A DNA stretch of 64,000 nucleotides from positions 62,001 to 126,000 of the forward strand of contig JAKANO010000002.1 in the NCBI GenBank assembly GCA_021812385.1. The letters are read 5' to 3'. The notes beneath the pieces were generated by a model. That model was given only the letters and a program-made list of their open reading frames with translations. It ran no database searches and was not told the origin of the DNA. This DNA comes from Pseudomonadota bacterium. Its GTDB lineage: Bacteria; Pseudomonadota; Gammaproteobacteria; Burkholderiales; Thiobacteraceae. The translations under genes were made by a program, and so were the position numbers. Shown piece after piece: positions 32,600-42,036 of this stretch (its first letter is position 1; each line of letters opens with the position of its first letter).

Positions 32600-35500
32600 T
32601 TAAGCTACGGCTTGTTCTTGCATCTTCATGGCATCTTCCACGTCCACCGCGACAATCCGCGATACGCCCGATTCAGGCATGGTCACGCCAACCAATTGCT
32701 GCGCCATTTCCATGGTGATCTTATTATGGGTGATGAACATGAATTGCGTATGCTCGCTCATCTTCTTCACCAAATCACAATAACGTTCGGTGTTGGCATC
32801 ATCCAACGGCGCATCCACCTCGTCCAGCAAGCAAAATGGCGCGGGGTTGAGCCGGAACAAGGAAAATACCAAGGATAACGCGGTCAGGGCCTTTTCGCCG
32901 CCGGACAGCAAGTGAATCGAATTATTCCGCTTGCCGGGCGGTTGCGCGATGATCTGTACACCCGCGTCGAGGATTTCCTCGCCGGTCAGCACCAATTCGG
33001 CATGGCCGCCGCCGAACACGGCCGGGAACAATTCCTTGAAGTAGCCATTGACGGTGTCGTAAGTCTCTTGCAAACGGGTACGCGTTTCCTTGTCGATCTT
33101 GTGGATCGCATCTTCCAAGGTTTCCACCGCTTGCAGCAAATCCGCCGACTGCGCATCCAAATACTGCTTGCGCTCGCTGGCCGCCTGCAACTCGTCCAGC
33201 GCCGCCAAGTTCACCGCGCCAAGTTCTTCAATCGCTAGTTTCAGACGATTGATTTCGCGTTGCAGATGCTCGGCGCGATCGCCTTTTTCCGCTTGCAGCG
33301 CCAAGGCTTCCACATCGGCGCCAGACTCTTGCAAATTGGTTGCGGCCTGCTCGTTGGCCAAGCGCGTCTCTTGTTCCTTGAGCCGCATCTGCTCCAATTT
33401 GTTGCGCAGCGGCTCGTGGCGCTGCTCGGACTGCAAACGCTCCTGCTCCACCGCTTGCAGCGCGATGGTCGCCTGCGCCAGCACATCGCGCGCCGCCGCC
33501 TGCTTTTGTTCGGCAGCTTGGCGCGCCGCCAGCGCTTGATCCAAGGCCGCTTTCAGCGGCGCTTCGTCCAGGCCGGCACTTTCCTGAACCAAGCGCTCGT
33601 TCTCGGATGCGATACGCGCCAGCGCCTCTTCCGCCAAGCGCGTAATGTTTTCCAGTTCCTGGATTTTGGCGCGCGCCGCGCGCTCGGTGAACGCCGCTTC
33701 TTGCGCCGCACGCTCCGCCGCCGCCAGCGCTTCGCGTTGGCGATTCAAACTGGCGGTCGCTTCCTCACGCACGACTTTGGCTTGCTGCATCGATTGCAGC
33801 AAGGCCTCAATCGCGATGCGTTGGGTTTTTAGGCTCTCGCTCAGGCGGCCACGATTGGCTTCTTCGGTACTCACCGCCGTCGTCACTTCCTGCATTTCGC
33901 GCTCAATGGCGCTGCCGCGTTGCGCCGCTTGCTGCTCTAATTGCGCCAGGCGCTGCGCTTCCATTTGCACCCGATGCAACTCTTGCTGCATGCGGCTGAT
34001 ATCCGATTGGCCGGTGGCCAGATCGGTTTTGAGCGTTGCCAGTTGCTCTTCGGCTTGCGTCGTCGCCGCTTCCAAACCGCTTTGCGCGTCTTTACCGCTT
34101 TGAATCTCGGCCTTGAGCGTTTCGATTTCACGTTGGCGCAACAGCACCGAGTGCAAGGGCGATTGCTCGCCATGGAAACTCACACCATAGCGCGTCACCA
34201 CATGCCCGGCTTGGCACACGATTAATTCGCCGGCTTGCAACGCATCGCGGCGCGCCAAGGCTTCGCTGCAATCCGCTACGGCATAAACCCCATGCAGCCA
34301 ATCCGCGACACAAGCGCCGCCTTGGCCTTTCCAGCGCACATGATGGGCGAGCGGCGTAAGGCCATGCGCCCCGGTGCTTTCATGCAAATTACCTGCGCCA
34401 CCGACGGCGATCGTCATTGCCGCCGGCGGCGTGTCGCTCATCCATGGCGCTGCGGCGGCGACATCGTTCACCACCACGGCATGCACGCGATCACGCAATA
34501 CGCCTTCCAGCGCGATATCCCAACCGGCTTCGATTTCCAGGTTTTGCCAGAGCCGCGACAAGCTCGCGAGCTGATGTTTGTCGAGCCAGGCTTTGAGCTT
34601 TTCGTCTTGATCCAGGTCGCGCTGCATTTGCGTCAGCGTGTGCACCCGCGCTTCCAGGCGCGCGAGTTGCTGCAGTTGTTCTTGCACCTTGCGACTCGCT
34701 TCGCGCACTGCACGCTCGGTCTCGGGCTGGCGTTGGTGCTTTTCGGTATACGCCTTGCGCGCCGTATCCAGATGCGCGGTCAGCTCCGCCACTTGCGCTT
34801 GCTGCGCGGCCAGCAAGGCGCTATCCGGGCGGCTGATTTGTGTTTGCTCTTGCTGCAAGCGCGCTAAGCGCGCGCGATATTGCTCCAGCGCTTTTTCGGC
34901 ATGGGCGTAATGCGTCTCTTCGACGCGCCGGCTTTGCTCGGCTTCGGCCAGCTGGCGCTGCAATTCGTTATTGCGCGTTTGCGCGGCATCGAAAGCGCTT
35001 TGCGCGGCGGGCAGTTGCTGACGTTGTGCCGTGGCCGTATCCGCGGTCTGGGTTGCGGCTTTCACCGCAACATCGAGCTGCTCGCGCCAATCGGCCAATT
35101 GCTCGCTGGCTTGCGTGCGTTGCGCTTGCTGCTGCGTTAATTGATTTTCCAGGGAGGCGATTTGTTGCGCGATACGATTGCGGCTATCGCGCTGGTGCTG
35201 AATTTGCTGTTCGACTTTGGCCACTTCGGCATTGGCGGCATACACCTCGGCTTGCACTGCATGCAGTTCATCGCTCGCGGTGTAATGGCCGGCGCGCGCC
35301 GTTTCCAGGCGGCTTTCCGCGTCGCGCAGGCGCGCGGTCTCGGCCTCCAGTTCATTCACCAAGCGCTCGACTTCACGCGTGGCCTTTTCCCATTGCGCTT
35401 GCGCTTCGCGCTTGCGCAGAAACCACAGCAGCTGCTGCGCCGAAGTCATATCCGCATGCAGCGCATGATATTGCTTGGCGACTTCGGCCTGCGCGCCCAA

Positions 35501-36121
35501 ACGCTCCAACTGGCTCCCCAGTTCAATGCGAATGTCTTCGACGCGCGAAAGATTGTCGCGCGTATCGCGCAGGCGATTTTCGGTTTCGCGCCGCCGCTCT
35601 TTGTAGATGGATATCCCTGCGGCTTCTTCCAAAAACACCCGCAGCTCTTCCGGCTTGGCGTCGATCACGCGCGAAATCATGCCCTGCTCGATGATGGCGT
35701 AAGCCCGCGCACCGACGCCGGTGCCGAGGAACATGTCCATCACATCGCGCCGCCGCACGTGTTGGTTGTTGATCGAGTACGTGGAATCGCCGTTGCGATC
35801 CAGCACGCGCTTGACCGAGACTTCGGCATAGGCCGACCACTGCCCGCCGGCGCGCCCCAAATGATTATCGAAGACCAATTCGACGCTGGCGCGCGACACC
35901 GGATTGCGTCCGCCGGAACCATTGAACAATACGTCCTGCATGGTTTCGCCGCGCAAGTGCTTGGCCGAGGATTCCCCCAGCACCCAGCGCACCGCATCGA
36001 TCACATTGGATTTGCCGCAACCGTTCGGACCCACCACGCCTATCAATTGGCCTGGCACATGAATCGTCGTTGGATCGACAAAGGATTTAAAACCAGCGAG
36101 CTTTATATGAGTAAGACGCAC
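32600..36121 (-). CDS. smc: Chromosome segregation ATPase Smc
   Basis: The 1173-residue protein has Walker A GPNGCGKSN at 31-39, two long coiled coils (about 170-490 and 665-1010), a central hinge (about 515-640), and near the C-terminus the ABC signature LSGGEKALTALS with Walker B FCLLDEVDAPLDD. With ScpA and ScpB (also in this window) it forms the condensin that compacts and resolves the chromosome. It starts the smc-zipA-ligA run and is divergent from queF. Confidence 0.98.
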   Translation of the reverse strand: MRLTHIKLAGFKSFVDPTTIHVPGQLIGVVGPNGCGKSNVIDAVRWVLGESSAKHLRGETMQDVLFNGSGGRNPVSRASVELVFDNHLGRAGGQWSAYAEVSVKRVLDRNGDSTYSINNQHVRRRDVMDMFLGTGVGARAYAIIEQGMISRVIDAKPEELRVFLEEAAGISIYKERRRETENRLRDTRDNLSRVEDIRIELGSQLERLGAQAEVAKQYHALHADMTSAQQLLWFLRKREAQAQWEKATREVERLVNELEAETARLRDAESRLETARAGHYTASDELHAVQAEVYAANAEVAKVEQQIQHQRDSRNRIAQQIASLENQLTQQQAQRTQASEQLADWREQLDVAVKAATQTADTATAQRQQLPAAQSAFDAAQTRNNELQRQLAEAEQSRRVEETHYAHAEKALEQYRARLARLQQEQTQISRPDSALLAAQQAQVAELTAHLDTARKAYTEKHQRQPETERAVREASRKVQEQLQQLARLEARVHTLTQMQRDLDQDEKLKAWLDKHQLASLSRLWQNLEIEAGWDIALEGVLRDRVHAVVVNDVAAAAPWMSDTPPAAMTIAVGGAGNLHESTGAHGLTPLAHHVRWKGQGGACVADWLHGVYAVADCSEALARRDALQAGELIVCQAGHVVTRYGVSFHGEQSPLHSVLLRQREIETLKAEIQSGKDAQSGLEAATTQAEEQLATLKTDLATGQSDISRMQQELHRVQMEAQRLAQLEQQAAQRGSAIEREMQEVTTAVSTEEANRGRLSESLKTQRIAIEALLQSMQQAKVVREEATASLNRQREALAAAERAAQEAAFTERAARAKIQELENITRLAEEALARIASENERLVQESAGLDEAPLKAALDQALAARQAAEQKQAAARDVLAQATIALQAVEQERLQSEQRHEPLRNKLEQMRLKEQETRLANEQAATNLQESGADVEALALQAEKGDRAEHLQREINRLKLAIEELGAVNLAALDELQAASERKQYLDAQSADLLQAVETLEDAIHKIDKETRTRLQETYDTVNGYFKELFPAVFGGGHAELVLTGEEILDAGVQIIAQPPGKRNNSIHLLSGGEKALTALSLVFSLFRLNPAPFCLLDEVDAPLDDANTERYCDLVKKMSEHTQFMFITHNKITMEMAQQLVGVTMPESGVSRIVAVDVEDAMKMQEQAVA

Positions 36122-36249
36122 AATAGGACTTCGTTATTTTATGAATGAATGGAAGACGGCCTCCTCCTGGAGGGATACCCTCCTCGCGCCGCCGTTGAGG
36201 GTTATAATTTTACCTAAATTTGACCCTAATTTTTACAAAGAAAAGACAA
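36122..36249. other. Divergent smc-queF intergenic region
   Basis: A small hairpin (GGAGGG-ATA-CCCTCC, 36169-36183) lies in it. A TATAAT (36203-36208) could be a -10 for queF, but no good -35 is present at the right distance. I looked for a preQ1 riboswitch and did not find a convincing one. Confidence 0.4.
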
Positions 36250-36669
36250 ATGCCGAGCAAACCCAGCAAGTCCCTGGAAACATTCGATAATCCCAACCCA
36301 AATCGGGATTACCACATCCATATGGAGATACCGGAGTTCACTTGCCTGTGCCCCAAGACCGGCCAACCCGACTTCGCGACCTTGATTTTGGACTACATCC
36401 CGGAAAAAAAATGCGTGGAATTGAAGAGCCTGAAACTCTATATCTGGTCGTTCCGCAACGAAGGCGCTTTCCACGAAGCCGTGACCAACAAAATATTAGA
36501 CGATCTGGCGGCGGCTACAAAGCCACGCTTCATGCGGCTGACCGCGAAGTTCTATGTACGCGGCGGCATTTTCACCAATGTGGTGGCGGAGCATCGCAAG
36601 AAAGGCTGGAAACCGCAGCCCATGGTGGACTTGTCGCAATTTGCCGCTGCATCGAATACGCGCGGCTAG
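36250..36669 (+). CDS. queF: NADPH-dependent 7-cyano-7-deazaguanine reductase (type I QueF)
   Basis: QueF reduces preQ0 to preQ1 in queuosine synthesis. This is the short unimodular form (139 residues) with the [13 protein letters not shown] stretch carrying the nucleophilic cysteine. [17 protein letters not shown] follows as the QueF signature for NADPH binding, then [10 protein letters not shown]. The ATG at 36250 gives the expected length; the upstream ATG at 36220 adds 10 unrelated residues. No other queuosine gene is adjacent. Confidence 0.96.
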   Translation: MPSKPSKSLETFDNPNPNRDYHIHMEIPEFTCLCPKTGQPDFATLILDYIPEKKCVELKSLKLYIWSFRNEGAFHEAVTNKILDDLAAATKPRFMRLTAKFYVRGGIFTNVVAEHRKKGWKPQPMVDLSQFAAASNTRG

Positions 36670-36675
36670 CCGCCG

Positions 36676-37410
36676 TTATTTCAGCAGCAAAGCCATCCCG
36701 CTGCCGATCAGCAGCACGCAAATGCCGCGCTCAAACGCTGCCTGCGACAACCTGGTATGCACATGGCCGCCGATATACATGAACAGCACCATGATGGGTA
36801 AGCACGCCGCAACCATCACGAGAAAATCCGCCGTAAAGCGGCCCGACACGGCGTAGCCGACCAGCCGCCAGACGCCATCCATTAAAAACATGGTGGTCAA
36901 GGTCGCGCGAAATGCGGCTTTATCCAAGCCACGCGCGCTAAAGTAGCTGACGTAAAACGGCCCGCCCGTACCAAACAGCGTACCGATAATCCCGCCCGTC
37001 AAACCCGCCAGAACGCCCCAAGCCCGCGCCGCGCCGGCCTTGGGACTAAATCCAGACAAGGTAAAAAGGCCATAGAAAATGATGAAGCCGCCCAGCGCTT
37101 TGATCAGCACTAAGGCATCGGCTTGCGTCAGAAACAGCATGGCAATCAACACGCCGATCAAGCTAAACGGGATCAGCGGTACGATTTCCTTCCAGCGAAC
37201 ATCCTCGCGATTGCTCATACCTTGGCTGAGTGACGCCAGATAATCGAGCATGATCATCAGCGGCACCACCAATGGAAACGGCAGCACGAAGGCCAACAGC
37301 GGCACCGCGATCAAGCCGGAACCGAAACCCGCGATGCCGCGCACGAAATACGCGACGGCTAAAATTGCGGCACTCGCTACCAGTTGATACAGCGTCAGCG
37401 CCTCAAGCAC
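36676..37410 (-). CDS. Sulfite exporter TauE/SafE-family permease
   Basis: The 244-residue membrane protein has about 7-8 hydrophobic segments. It carries the TauE/SafE repeats: AVAYFVRGIAGFGSGLIAVPLL near the N-terminus and GGIIGTLFGTGGPFYVSYFSARGL in the middle. The family moves sulfite, sulfoacetate or other anions; the substrate here is unknown. It is convergent with queF and divergent from the FGGY kinase. Confidence 0.87.
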   Translation of the reverse strand: MLEALTLYQLVASAAILAVAYFVRGIAGFGSGLIAVPLLAFVLPFPLVVPLMIMLDYLASLSQGMSNREDVRWKEIVPLIPFSLIGVLIAMLFLTQADALVLIKALGGFIIFYGLFTLSGFSPKAGAARAWGVLAGLTGGIIGTLFGTGGPFYVSYFSARGLDKAAFRATLTTMFLMDGVWRLVGYAVSGRFTADFLVMVAACLPIMVLFMYIGGHVHTRLSQAAFERGICVLLIGSGMALLLK

Positions 37411-37487
37411 AAAGAAACCTCATCGGAGAAAAAATAAGCACGTAATTTGATCGTGACGACCACGCACGGAATTTGTAAGATGTTGGC

Positions 37488-38762
37488 ATGAAGCCCGATT
37501 CGCTCTACCTTGGCCTGGACTTCGGCACCAGCGGCGCACGCGCCATGGTAATCGACGCGCATGGCCAAGTCATCTCGCAAGCGCATTGCAACTACGACAT
37601 TGCCGACTGGCAGAGCTGGCTGCTTGCGCTGCACTGGCTGTGCGCTTCCTTGCCTGCGCCGCTGCGACGGCGCATCGCGGCAATCGCCATCGATGGCACC
37701 TCATCCAGCGTGCTGCTGTGCAATGAAAGCAATGTCCCGATAGCGCCACCCTTGCTTTACAACGATGCCAGCGCCGCTGAGCAGGTGCCGAAAATTGCAA
37801 TGCATGCGCCAGCCGGCCACAACGCCGTCAGCGCCACCTCAAGCCTGGCTAAATTGCTGTATCTGCGGCAACGCCATTCCTCCCTGGCGGCCGGTTATTT
37901 TTGCGATCAAGCGAGCTGGCTTGCCGCCATGCTCACCGGGAAAGCCGGTGTCAGCGATTACCACAATGCCTTGAAGTTGGGTTATGACGTGGAAACCTTG
38001 GCCTGGCCGGCGTGGATTGCAGCGCTGGGCGTCGATGCATGGGTACCGCATGTCGTCGCGCCCGGCACTAACTTGGGCAAGCTGGCGCCGGAAGTTGCGG
38101 TGAAGCTGGATCTCCCGGCGACTTGCAGCGTGCGCGCCGGCACGACCGACAGCATCGCGGCTTTCATCGCCAGCGGCGCGCGCACACCGGGCACGGCGGT
38201 TACTTCGCTGGGCTCGACCTTGGTGGTGAAGTTGCTCTCCACGCAACGCGTCGAAGACGCGCGCTATGGCGTCTACAGCCATCGCTTCGGCGATTTATGG
38301 TTGGCGGGCGGGGCGTCCAATAGCGGCGGCGCGGCGCTGCGGCAATTCTTCGATGATGCAACATTGGCCACGCTATCGCAGCAAATCGATCCCGCGCAAG
38401 CCAGCGGCCTCGACTACTATCCCCTGCCGTCGCGCGGCGAGCGCTTCCCGATCAATGACCCACAGATGGCGCCGCGCATCACGCCGCGACCGGCCTCCGA
38501 TGTCGCTTTTTTGCAAGGCTTATTGGAAGGCATCGCACGTATCGAAGCGCGCGCTTATGCGCTGCTCGCCGAGCGCGGCGCCACACCTTTGACCCAGGTG
38601 CTGAGCGCCGGCGGCGGCGCAAAAAATACCGCTTGGACTGCCATCCGCCAGCGCCTGTTGGGTGTTCCCGTACGAGCAGCCGAACACGACGCAGCGGCCT
38701 ATGGCGCGGCATGGTTAGCCAAAACCGGCCCGGACTTGCTAGACTTGCAACATGACACATGA
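37488..38762 (+). CDS. FGGY-family carbohydrate kinase (D-ribulokinase-like)
   Basis: The 424-residue sugar kinase begins LYLGLDFGTSGARAMVIDAHG, the phosphate-1 motif in the GTSGAR form typical of the D-ribulokinase/xylulokinase-like branch, and IAIDGTSSSVLL. The ATP-binding half has TSLGSTLVVKLLS, ASNSGGAALRQFF and the adenosine motif SAGGGAKNTAWTAIRQ. It probably phosphorylates D-ribulose or a related pentulose, but the sugar is not provable from sequence. It overlaps the next gene by 11 bases. Confidence 0.87.
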   Translation: MKPDSLYLGLDFGTSGARAMVIDAHGQVISQAHCNYDIADWQSWLLALHWLCASLPAPLRRRIAAIAIDGTSSSVLLCNESNVPIAPPLLYNDASAAEQVPKIAMHAPAGHNAVSATSSLAKLLYLRQRHSSLAAGYFCDQASWLAAMLTGKAGVSDYHNALKLGYDVETLAWPAWIAALGVDAWVPHVVAPGTNLGKLAPEVAVKLDLPATCSVRAGTTDSIAAFIASGARTPGTAVTSLGSTLVVKLLSTQRVEDARYGVYSHRFGDLWLAGGASNSGGAALRQFFDDATLATLSQQIDPAQASGLDYYPLPSRGERFPINDPQMAPRITPRPASDVAFLQGLLEGIARIEARAYALLAERGATPLTQVLSAGGGAKNTAWTAIRQRLLGVPVRAAEHDAAAYGAAWLAKTGPDLLDLQHDT

Positions 38763-39282
38763 AACCGGTATCGAATATCGCGGTCTCTTGCCTCTCTCTT
38801 GGCAGGATGGTCAACCCTCGCCGCAACAAAGTGCGGACTGGATGCGCGAAAATGTCACGGCCTTTCATGCCATCGCGGCCTTGGAAGGCCCGGCGCACGA
38901 AAGAGAATTGGATCGCACCGCCGGCGTCGATTACACCGCAGCGCGGCTGGAAGCAAAAATGGATTTAATGCTGCAATGGGTCGGCAAATTGCTGATGGCG
39001 CAGCACCCCATGCCGCCGGCCACTGAAGTGATTCTCGGTTCGAAAGCGATTGCCTGGAAATGCCCGATTGCACTGAAGCCAGGCCAATTCGGCGTGCTCT
39101 CGCTCTACCTTGCACCGCGTATGCCGATGCCGCTGGTGTTCCCGGTGCAAATCCAGACCTGCGCCGCAGGGCAAGCGCAAGCGCTGCTGCTGCATGTCAG
39201 CGAAGAAGCGCAGGATGGTTTGGATCGCACGCTGTTCCGCTATCATCGACGCTCGCTGCAAGCACGCAGTGGGCGGGTTTAA
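38752..39282 (+). CDS. Atypical PilZ-domain protein
   Basis: The 176-residue protein resembles the atypical PilZ group of beta- and gammaproteobacteria: a short N-terminus (GIEYRGLLPLSWQ), a helical section (about 60-95), then a beta-rich part (IAWKCPIALKPGQFGVLSLYLAPRMPMPLVFPVQIQ) and an Arg-rich C-terminus (TLFRYHRRSLQARS). Whether it binds c-di-GMP is uncertain, as I see no canonical RxxxR motif with a D/NxSxxG in the right order. It starts inside the end of the FGGY kinase gene, so the two are probably translationally coupled. Confidence 0.65.
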   Translation: MTHETGIEYRGLLPLSWQDGQPSPQQSADWMRENVTAFHAIAALEGPAHERELDRTAGVDYTAARLEAKMDLMLQWVGKLLMAQHPMPPATEVILGSKAIAWKCPIALKPGQFGVLSLYLAPRMPMPLVFPVQIQTCAAGQAQALLLHVSEEAQDGLDRTLFRYHRRSLQARSGRV

Positions 39283-39307
39283 TTTCACGAATTAATCAAA
39301 AAAACTA

Positions 39308-39414
39308 TTGAACCGCCAAGGCGCCAAAACCGCCAAGAAATGCAAAAGCGTTTTGAATTTTTAAATTTATACGCTAGATGGCATGCTTAAGTGAAAAGAC
39401 CTTGGCGGTTTGAA
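39308..39414. repeat. Intergenic inverted repeat, CGCCAAG-unit type
   Basis: The left arm starts TTGAACCGCCAAGG (39308-39321), continues with two more related units (GCGCCAAAA, CCGCCAAG), and its inverted partner (CCTTGGCGGTTTGAA) is at 39400-39414. Only the outermost unit is preserved in the right arm. It lies between the convergent ends of the PilZ and glyoxalase-fold genes. Confidence 0.75.
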
Positions 39415-39422
39415 CTAGACTC

Positions 39423-39794
39423 TCAGGTTTTTACTTCAACAAACTCCAACGCATTCCCATCCGGATCACGGCAAAATAGCGCACGCCGACCCGAGCGGCT
39501 GAGCGTATAGGCAATCCCCTGCGCATCCAGCTTGACTTTCAAAGCATCGACATCATCGATCGACAGCGCGATATGCCGGTCGCGCCCGCCATGCTCGTGG
39601 TGTATGTGCTGCGGCGCATTGGCCAAAGCCAGCACATGAATTTGCTGCGCGCCCAATTCATACCACACGCCGGGAAAGCCTAAATCCGGACGTTGCGCGC
39701 TGGGGCTCAAGCCCAGCACCCCTTCGTAAAATGCACGCGCTGCGGCGACATCCTGCACCAAGATCGATGCATGCAATAGCTGACTGACTTTCAT
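39423..39794 (-). CDS. Glyoxalase/VOC-fold protein
   Basis: The 123-residue protein has the VOC fold: LLHASILVQDVAAARAFYEGVLGL at the N-terminus, HIALSIDDVDAL in the middle and RRALFCRDPDGNALEFVEV at the end. Histidine and glutamate residues at the usual metal positions are present. The reaction is unknown. The start at ATG 39794 overlaps the EamA stop by 4 bases. Longer open frames upstream in this frame do not resemble a protein. Confidence 0.88.
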   Translation of the reverse strand: MKVSQLLHASILVQDVAAARAFYEGVLGLSPSAQRPDLGFPGVWYELGAQQIHVLALANAPQHIHHEHGGRDRHIALSIDDVDALKVKLDAQGIAYTLSRSGRRALFCRDPDGNALEFVEVKT

Positions 39795-40696
39795 GCGGAC
39801 TCCGTATGTTCTTTTTCCATCATGCCTGAAAAAGCGCTGGCGGCGACGATCATCGCGCCGCCGATCCATTCGCGCAGCGACAGCGATTCGTTCGCCCAGT
39901 AGTACGAGGTGATCGCCACCACCACCAATTCGAACAGCAAGATCACGATGGCGCGATTGGCCGGGGTGTGGGTGAGGCCGTATTGCATGGCGATGGTGGC
40001 GCCGAAAATCGCCACGCCCACCAGCAACAACCAAGCAAAACCGGCCACGGGCAATTGCGCCAGGCTTTGCCAGCGCGGCGGCTCGAACCACGCCCACAGC
40101 AGGCACATCACGATCACACCGCTCCACACCGCGAGCGCCTTCAATTCCACCGGGGCTTGGCTGGCGCGGCGCGTCAGCACATTGGTCAAGGCAAAGGCGA
40201 AGCCGGCGGAAATTCCGACCCACTCCGCGGAATTCTTCGGCCAAGGGCTGCCGAGATCGGGGCGCCACAGCATCACCAAGGCGCCGGAGAGCGCCAAGGC
40301 CATCACGCCAAACGCCACCTTGTTCAAACGCTCGCCCAAAAAATAGCGCGCGAAAAAAACCGTCCACAAGGGCGCGAGGTAAAACAGCAACATCACCCGC
40401 AGCACTTCGCCGTGGATCACCGCCACCACATAGGCCAGATTGGTCCAGCCCGCAGCCAGGCCGATCCAGACTAGATTGATCCAGATTGGGCCCAGCGCGC
40501 GCCGGTCGATGGCGCCCAAGGCGCGACGATAGGCGATGCAACCCAGCGCGAACGCTATCGCAAACACCATGCCCGTGGCGGCGATGCCATTCATACCCAT
40601 GCCGTCCAGCAAGCGGAACGGATACCAAATCAATCCCCACACCGTCGCCCCGGTCATCAGGCCTGCGATGGCAAAAACACTGCGGTTGGTCGGCAT
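39791..40696 (-). CDS. EamA/DMT-family transporter
   Basis: The 301-residue protein has about 10 membrane segments in two EamA repeats. The first begins AIAGLMTGATVWGLIWYPFRLL and the second includes GVAIFGATIAMQYGLTHTPANRAIVILLFELVVVAITSYYWANESL. Members export amino acids or other metabolites. ATG 40696 has AGGG upstream and gives the standard length; the in-frame extension to 40765 would overlap the dapC start. It is divergent from dapC. Confidence 0.9.
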   Translation of the reverse strand: MPTNRSVFAIAGLMTGATVWGLIWYPFRLLDGMGMNGIAATGMVFAIAFALGCIAYRRALGAIDRRALGPIWINLVWIGLAAGWTNLAYVVAVIHGEVLRVMLLFYLAPLWTVFFARYFLGERLNKVAFGVMALALSGALVMLWRPDLGSPWPKNSAEWVGISAGFAFALTNVLTRRASQAPVELKALAVWSGVIVMCLLWAWFEPPRWQSLAQLPVAGFAWLLLVGVAIFGATIAMQYGLTHTPANRAIVILLFELVVVAITSYYWANESLSLREWIGGAMIVAASAFSGMMEKEHTESA

Positions 40697-40738
40697 GCGG
40701 CTTACCCTTATAATGTTGTTTTTTGTGCGTAAAAATCC

Positions 40739-41941
40739 GTGAACCCCGACCTCGCCAAGCTTCAACCCTACCCGTTTCAGCGTTTACGCACACTGTTTCA
40801 CGGCGTCACGCCCGGCATCACGCCGCACGGGGATTTTACACCCATCAATTTATCCATCGGCGAACCGAAGCATGCCACACCCGCATTGATTCGCGATGCG
40901 CTGGTTAAAAACCTGGATGGGTTGGCGAGCTACCCGCTCACCCAAGGCAACGAAGGCCTGCGCCTCGCCATCGCGCACTGGCTGGAACAGCGCTATCGCA
41001 TTCCGCACATCAACCCGCAGACGCAAGTGCTGCCGGTGAACGGCAGCCGCGAGGCCTTGTTCGCATTCGCCCAAGCTATCGTCGATCGCGCACAAGATGC
41101 GGTGGTGATCTCGCCCAATCCGTTTTACCAAATTTACGAAGGCGCGGCGTTCTTGGCTGGCGCCACCCCCTACTACCTCAACACCTTGCCCAGCAACGGC
41201 TTTCGCATGGACTTCGCCAGCGTGCCGGAAGATGTCTTGCGCCGCACCCAATTGGTGTACGTGTGCTCGCCCGGCAATCCCACCGGCAAGGTGATGGCGC
41301 TCGACGATTGGCGCGAGCTGTTCGAGTTGTCCGAGCGCTACAATTTTGTGATCGCCGCCGACGAATGCTATTCGGAGATCTACTTCGACGAAGCGCAGCC
41401 GCCGCTCGGCGCGTTGGAAGCGGCGCAGTTATTAGGCCGCAAGGATTACGTCAATCTGGTGGTGTTCAGCAGCCTGTCCAAGCGCTCCAACGTGCCGGGC
41501 ATGCGCTCCGGCTTCGTCGCCGGCGACGCGAAAATTTTGGAAAAGTTTCTGCTATACCGCACCTATCACGGCTGCGCCATGAGTCCGACGGTGCAGTCCG
41601 CCAGCGAAGCCGCGTGGCGGGACGAAGCGCATGTGGCGGAAAACCGCTGCCTGTATCGCCTGAAATTCGCCGCCTTCCAAAGCGCGCTCGCCGACGTGCT
41701 GCCCTTGCAGATGCCGGATGCGGCGTTCTACTTCTGGGTGCAGACGCCGATAGCCGATACCGAATTCGCGCTTGGTTTGCACCGGGACTATAATGTCACG
41801 GTTTTACCGGGCAGCTATCTTGCGCGCGAGGCGCATGGCGTAAACCCCGGCGCGAATTTCGTGCGCATCGCCTTGGTGGCTTCCGAGATGGAGTGCATGG
41901 AAGCGGCGCAGCGAATAAAGGAATTTGTACAAAAGATTTGA
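40739..41941 (+). CDS. dapC: Succinyldiaminopimelate transaminase
   Basis: DapC transfers an amino group from glutamate in the succinylase branch of lysine synthesis. The 400-residue class I aminotransferase has [37 protein letters not shown] and the PLP lysine in [17 protein letters not shown]. The start is a GTG at 40739. It stands in front of dapD, dapE and prmB, which supports DapC over another aminotransferase. The stop lies at the left edge of a palindromic repeat. Confidence 0.94.
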   Translation: MNPDLAKLQPYPFQRLRTLFHGVTPGITPHGDFTPINLSIGEPKHATPALIRDALVKNLDGLASYPLTQGNEGLRLAIAHWLEQRYRIPHINPQTQVLPVNGSREALFAFAQAIVDRAQDAVVISPNPFYQIYEGAAFLAGATPYYLNTLPSNGFRMDFASVPEDVLRRTQLVYVCSPGNPTGKVMALDDWRELFELSERYNFVIAADECYSEIYFDEAQPPLGALEAAQLLGRKDYVNLVVFSSLSKRSNVPGMRSGFVAGDAKILEKFLLYRTYHGCAMSPTVQSASEAAWRDEAHVAENRCLYRLKFAAFQSALADVLPLQMPDAAFYFWVQTPIADTEFALGLHRDYNVTVLPGSYLAREAHGVNPGANFVRIALVASEMECMEAAQRIKEFVQKI

Positions 41942-42009
41942 ACCGCGGAGACGCGGAGGCGCAGAGAAATACAAACTCGAATCCTCCGCGCCTCTGCGCC
42001 TCTGCGGTT
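41941..42009. repeat. Intergenic inverted repeat, GCGGAG/GCAGAG-unit type
   Basis: The left arm (41941-41967) starts at the last base of the dapC stop and consists of three units of about 9 bases (CCGCGGAGA, CGCGGAGG, CGCAGAG). The right arm (41983-42009) is its inverted copy with 5 mismatches, several of them G-U compatible in RNA. It separates dapC and dapD by 95 bases. Confidence 0.8.
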
Positions 42010-42036
42010 AATCATCTATTAAATAGGAATCCTATC

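Noticed and set aside
36196..36249. Possible preQ1 riboswitch upstream of queF (GGG ... CCC followed by T-rich tract)
   Set aside because: The loop between the G and C runs is about 22 bases, far longer than in preQ1-I aptamers, and the conserved core and A-rich tail are missing.
39795..40793. N-terminal extension of the glyoxalase-fold frame across the EamA gene
   Set aside because: Same strand, different frame from a clear transporter gene; the extension is Arg/Gly/His-rich shadow sequence.
41893..42036. N-terminal extension of DapD through the intergenic repeat
   Set aside because: DapD proteins begin MQELQ/MSQLQ; the extra residues come from the dapC end and the repeat.
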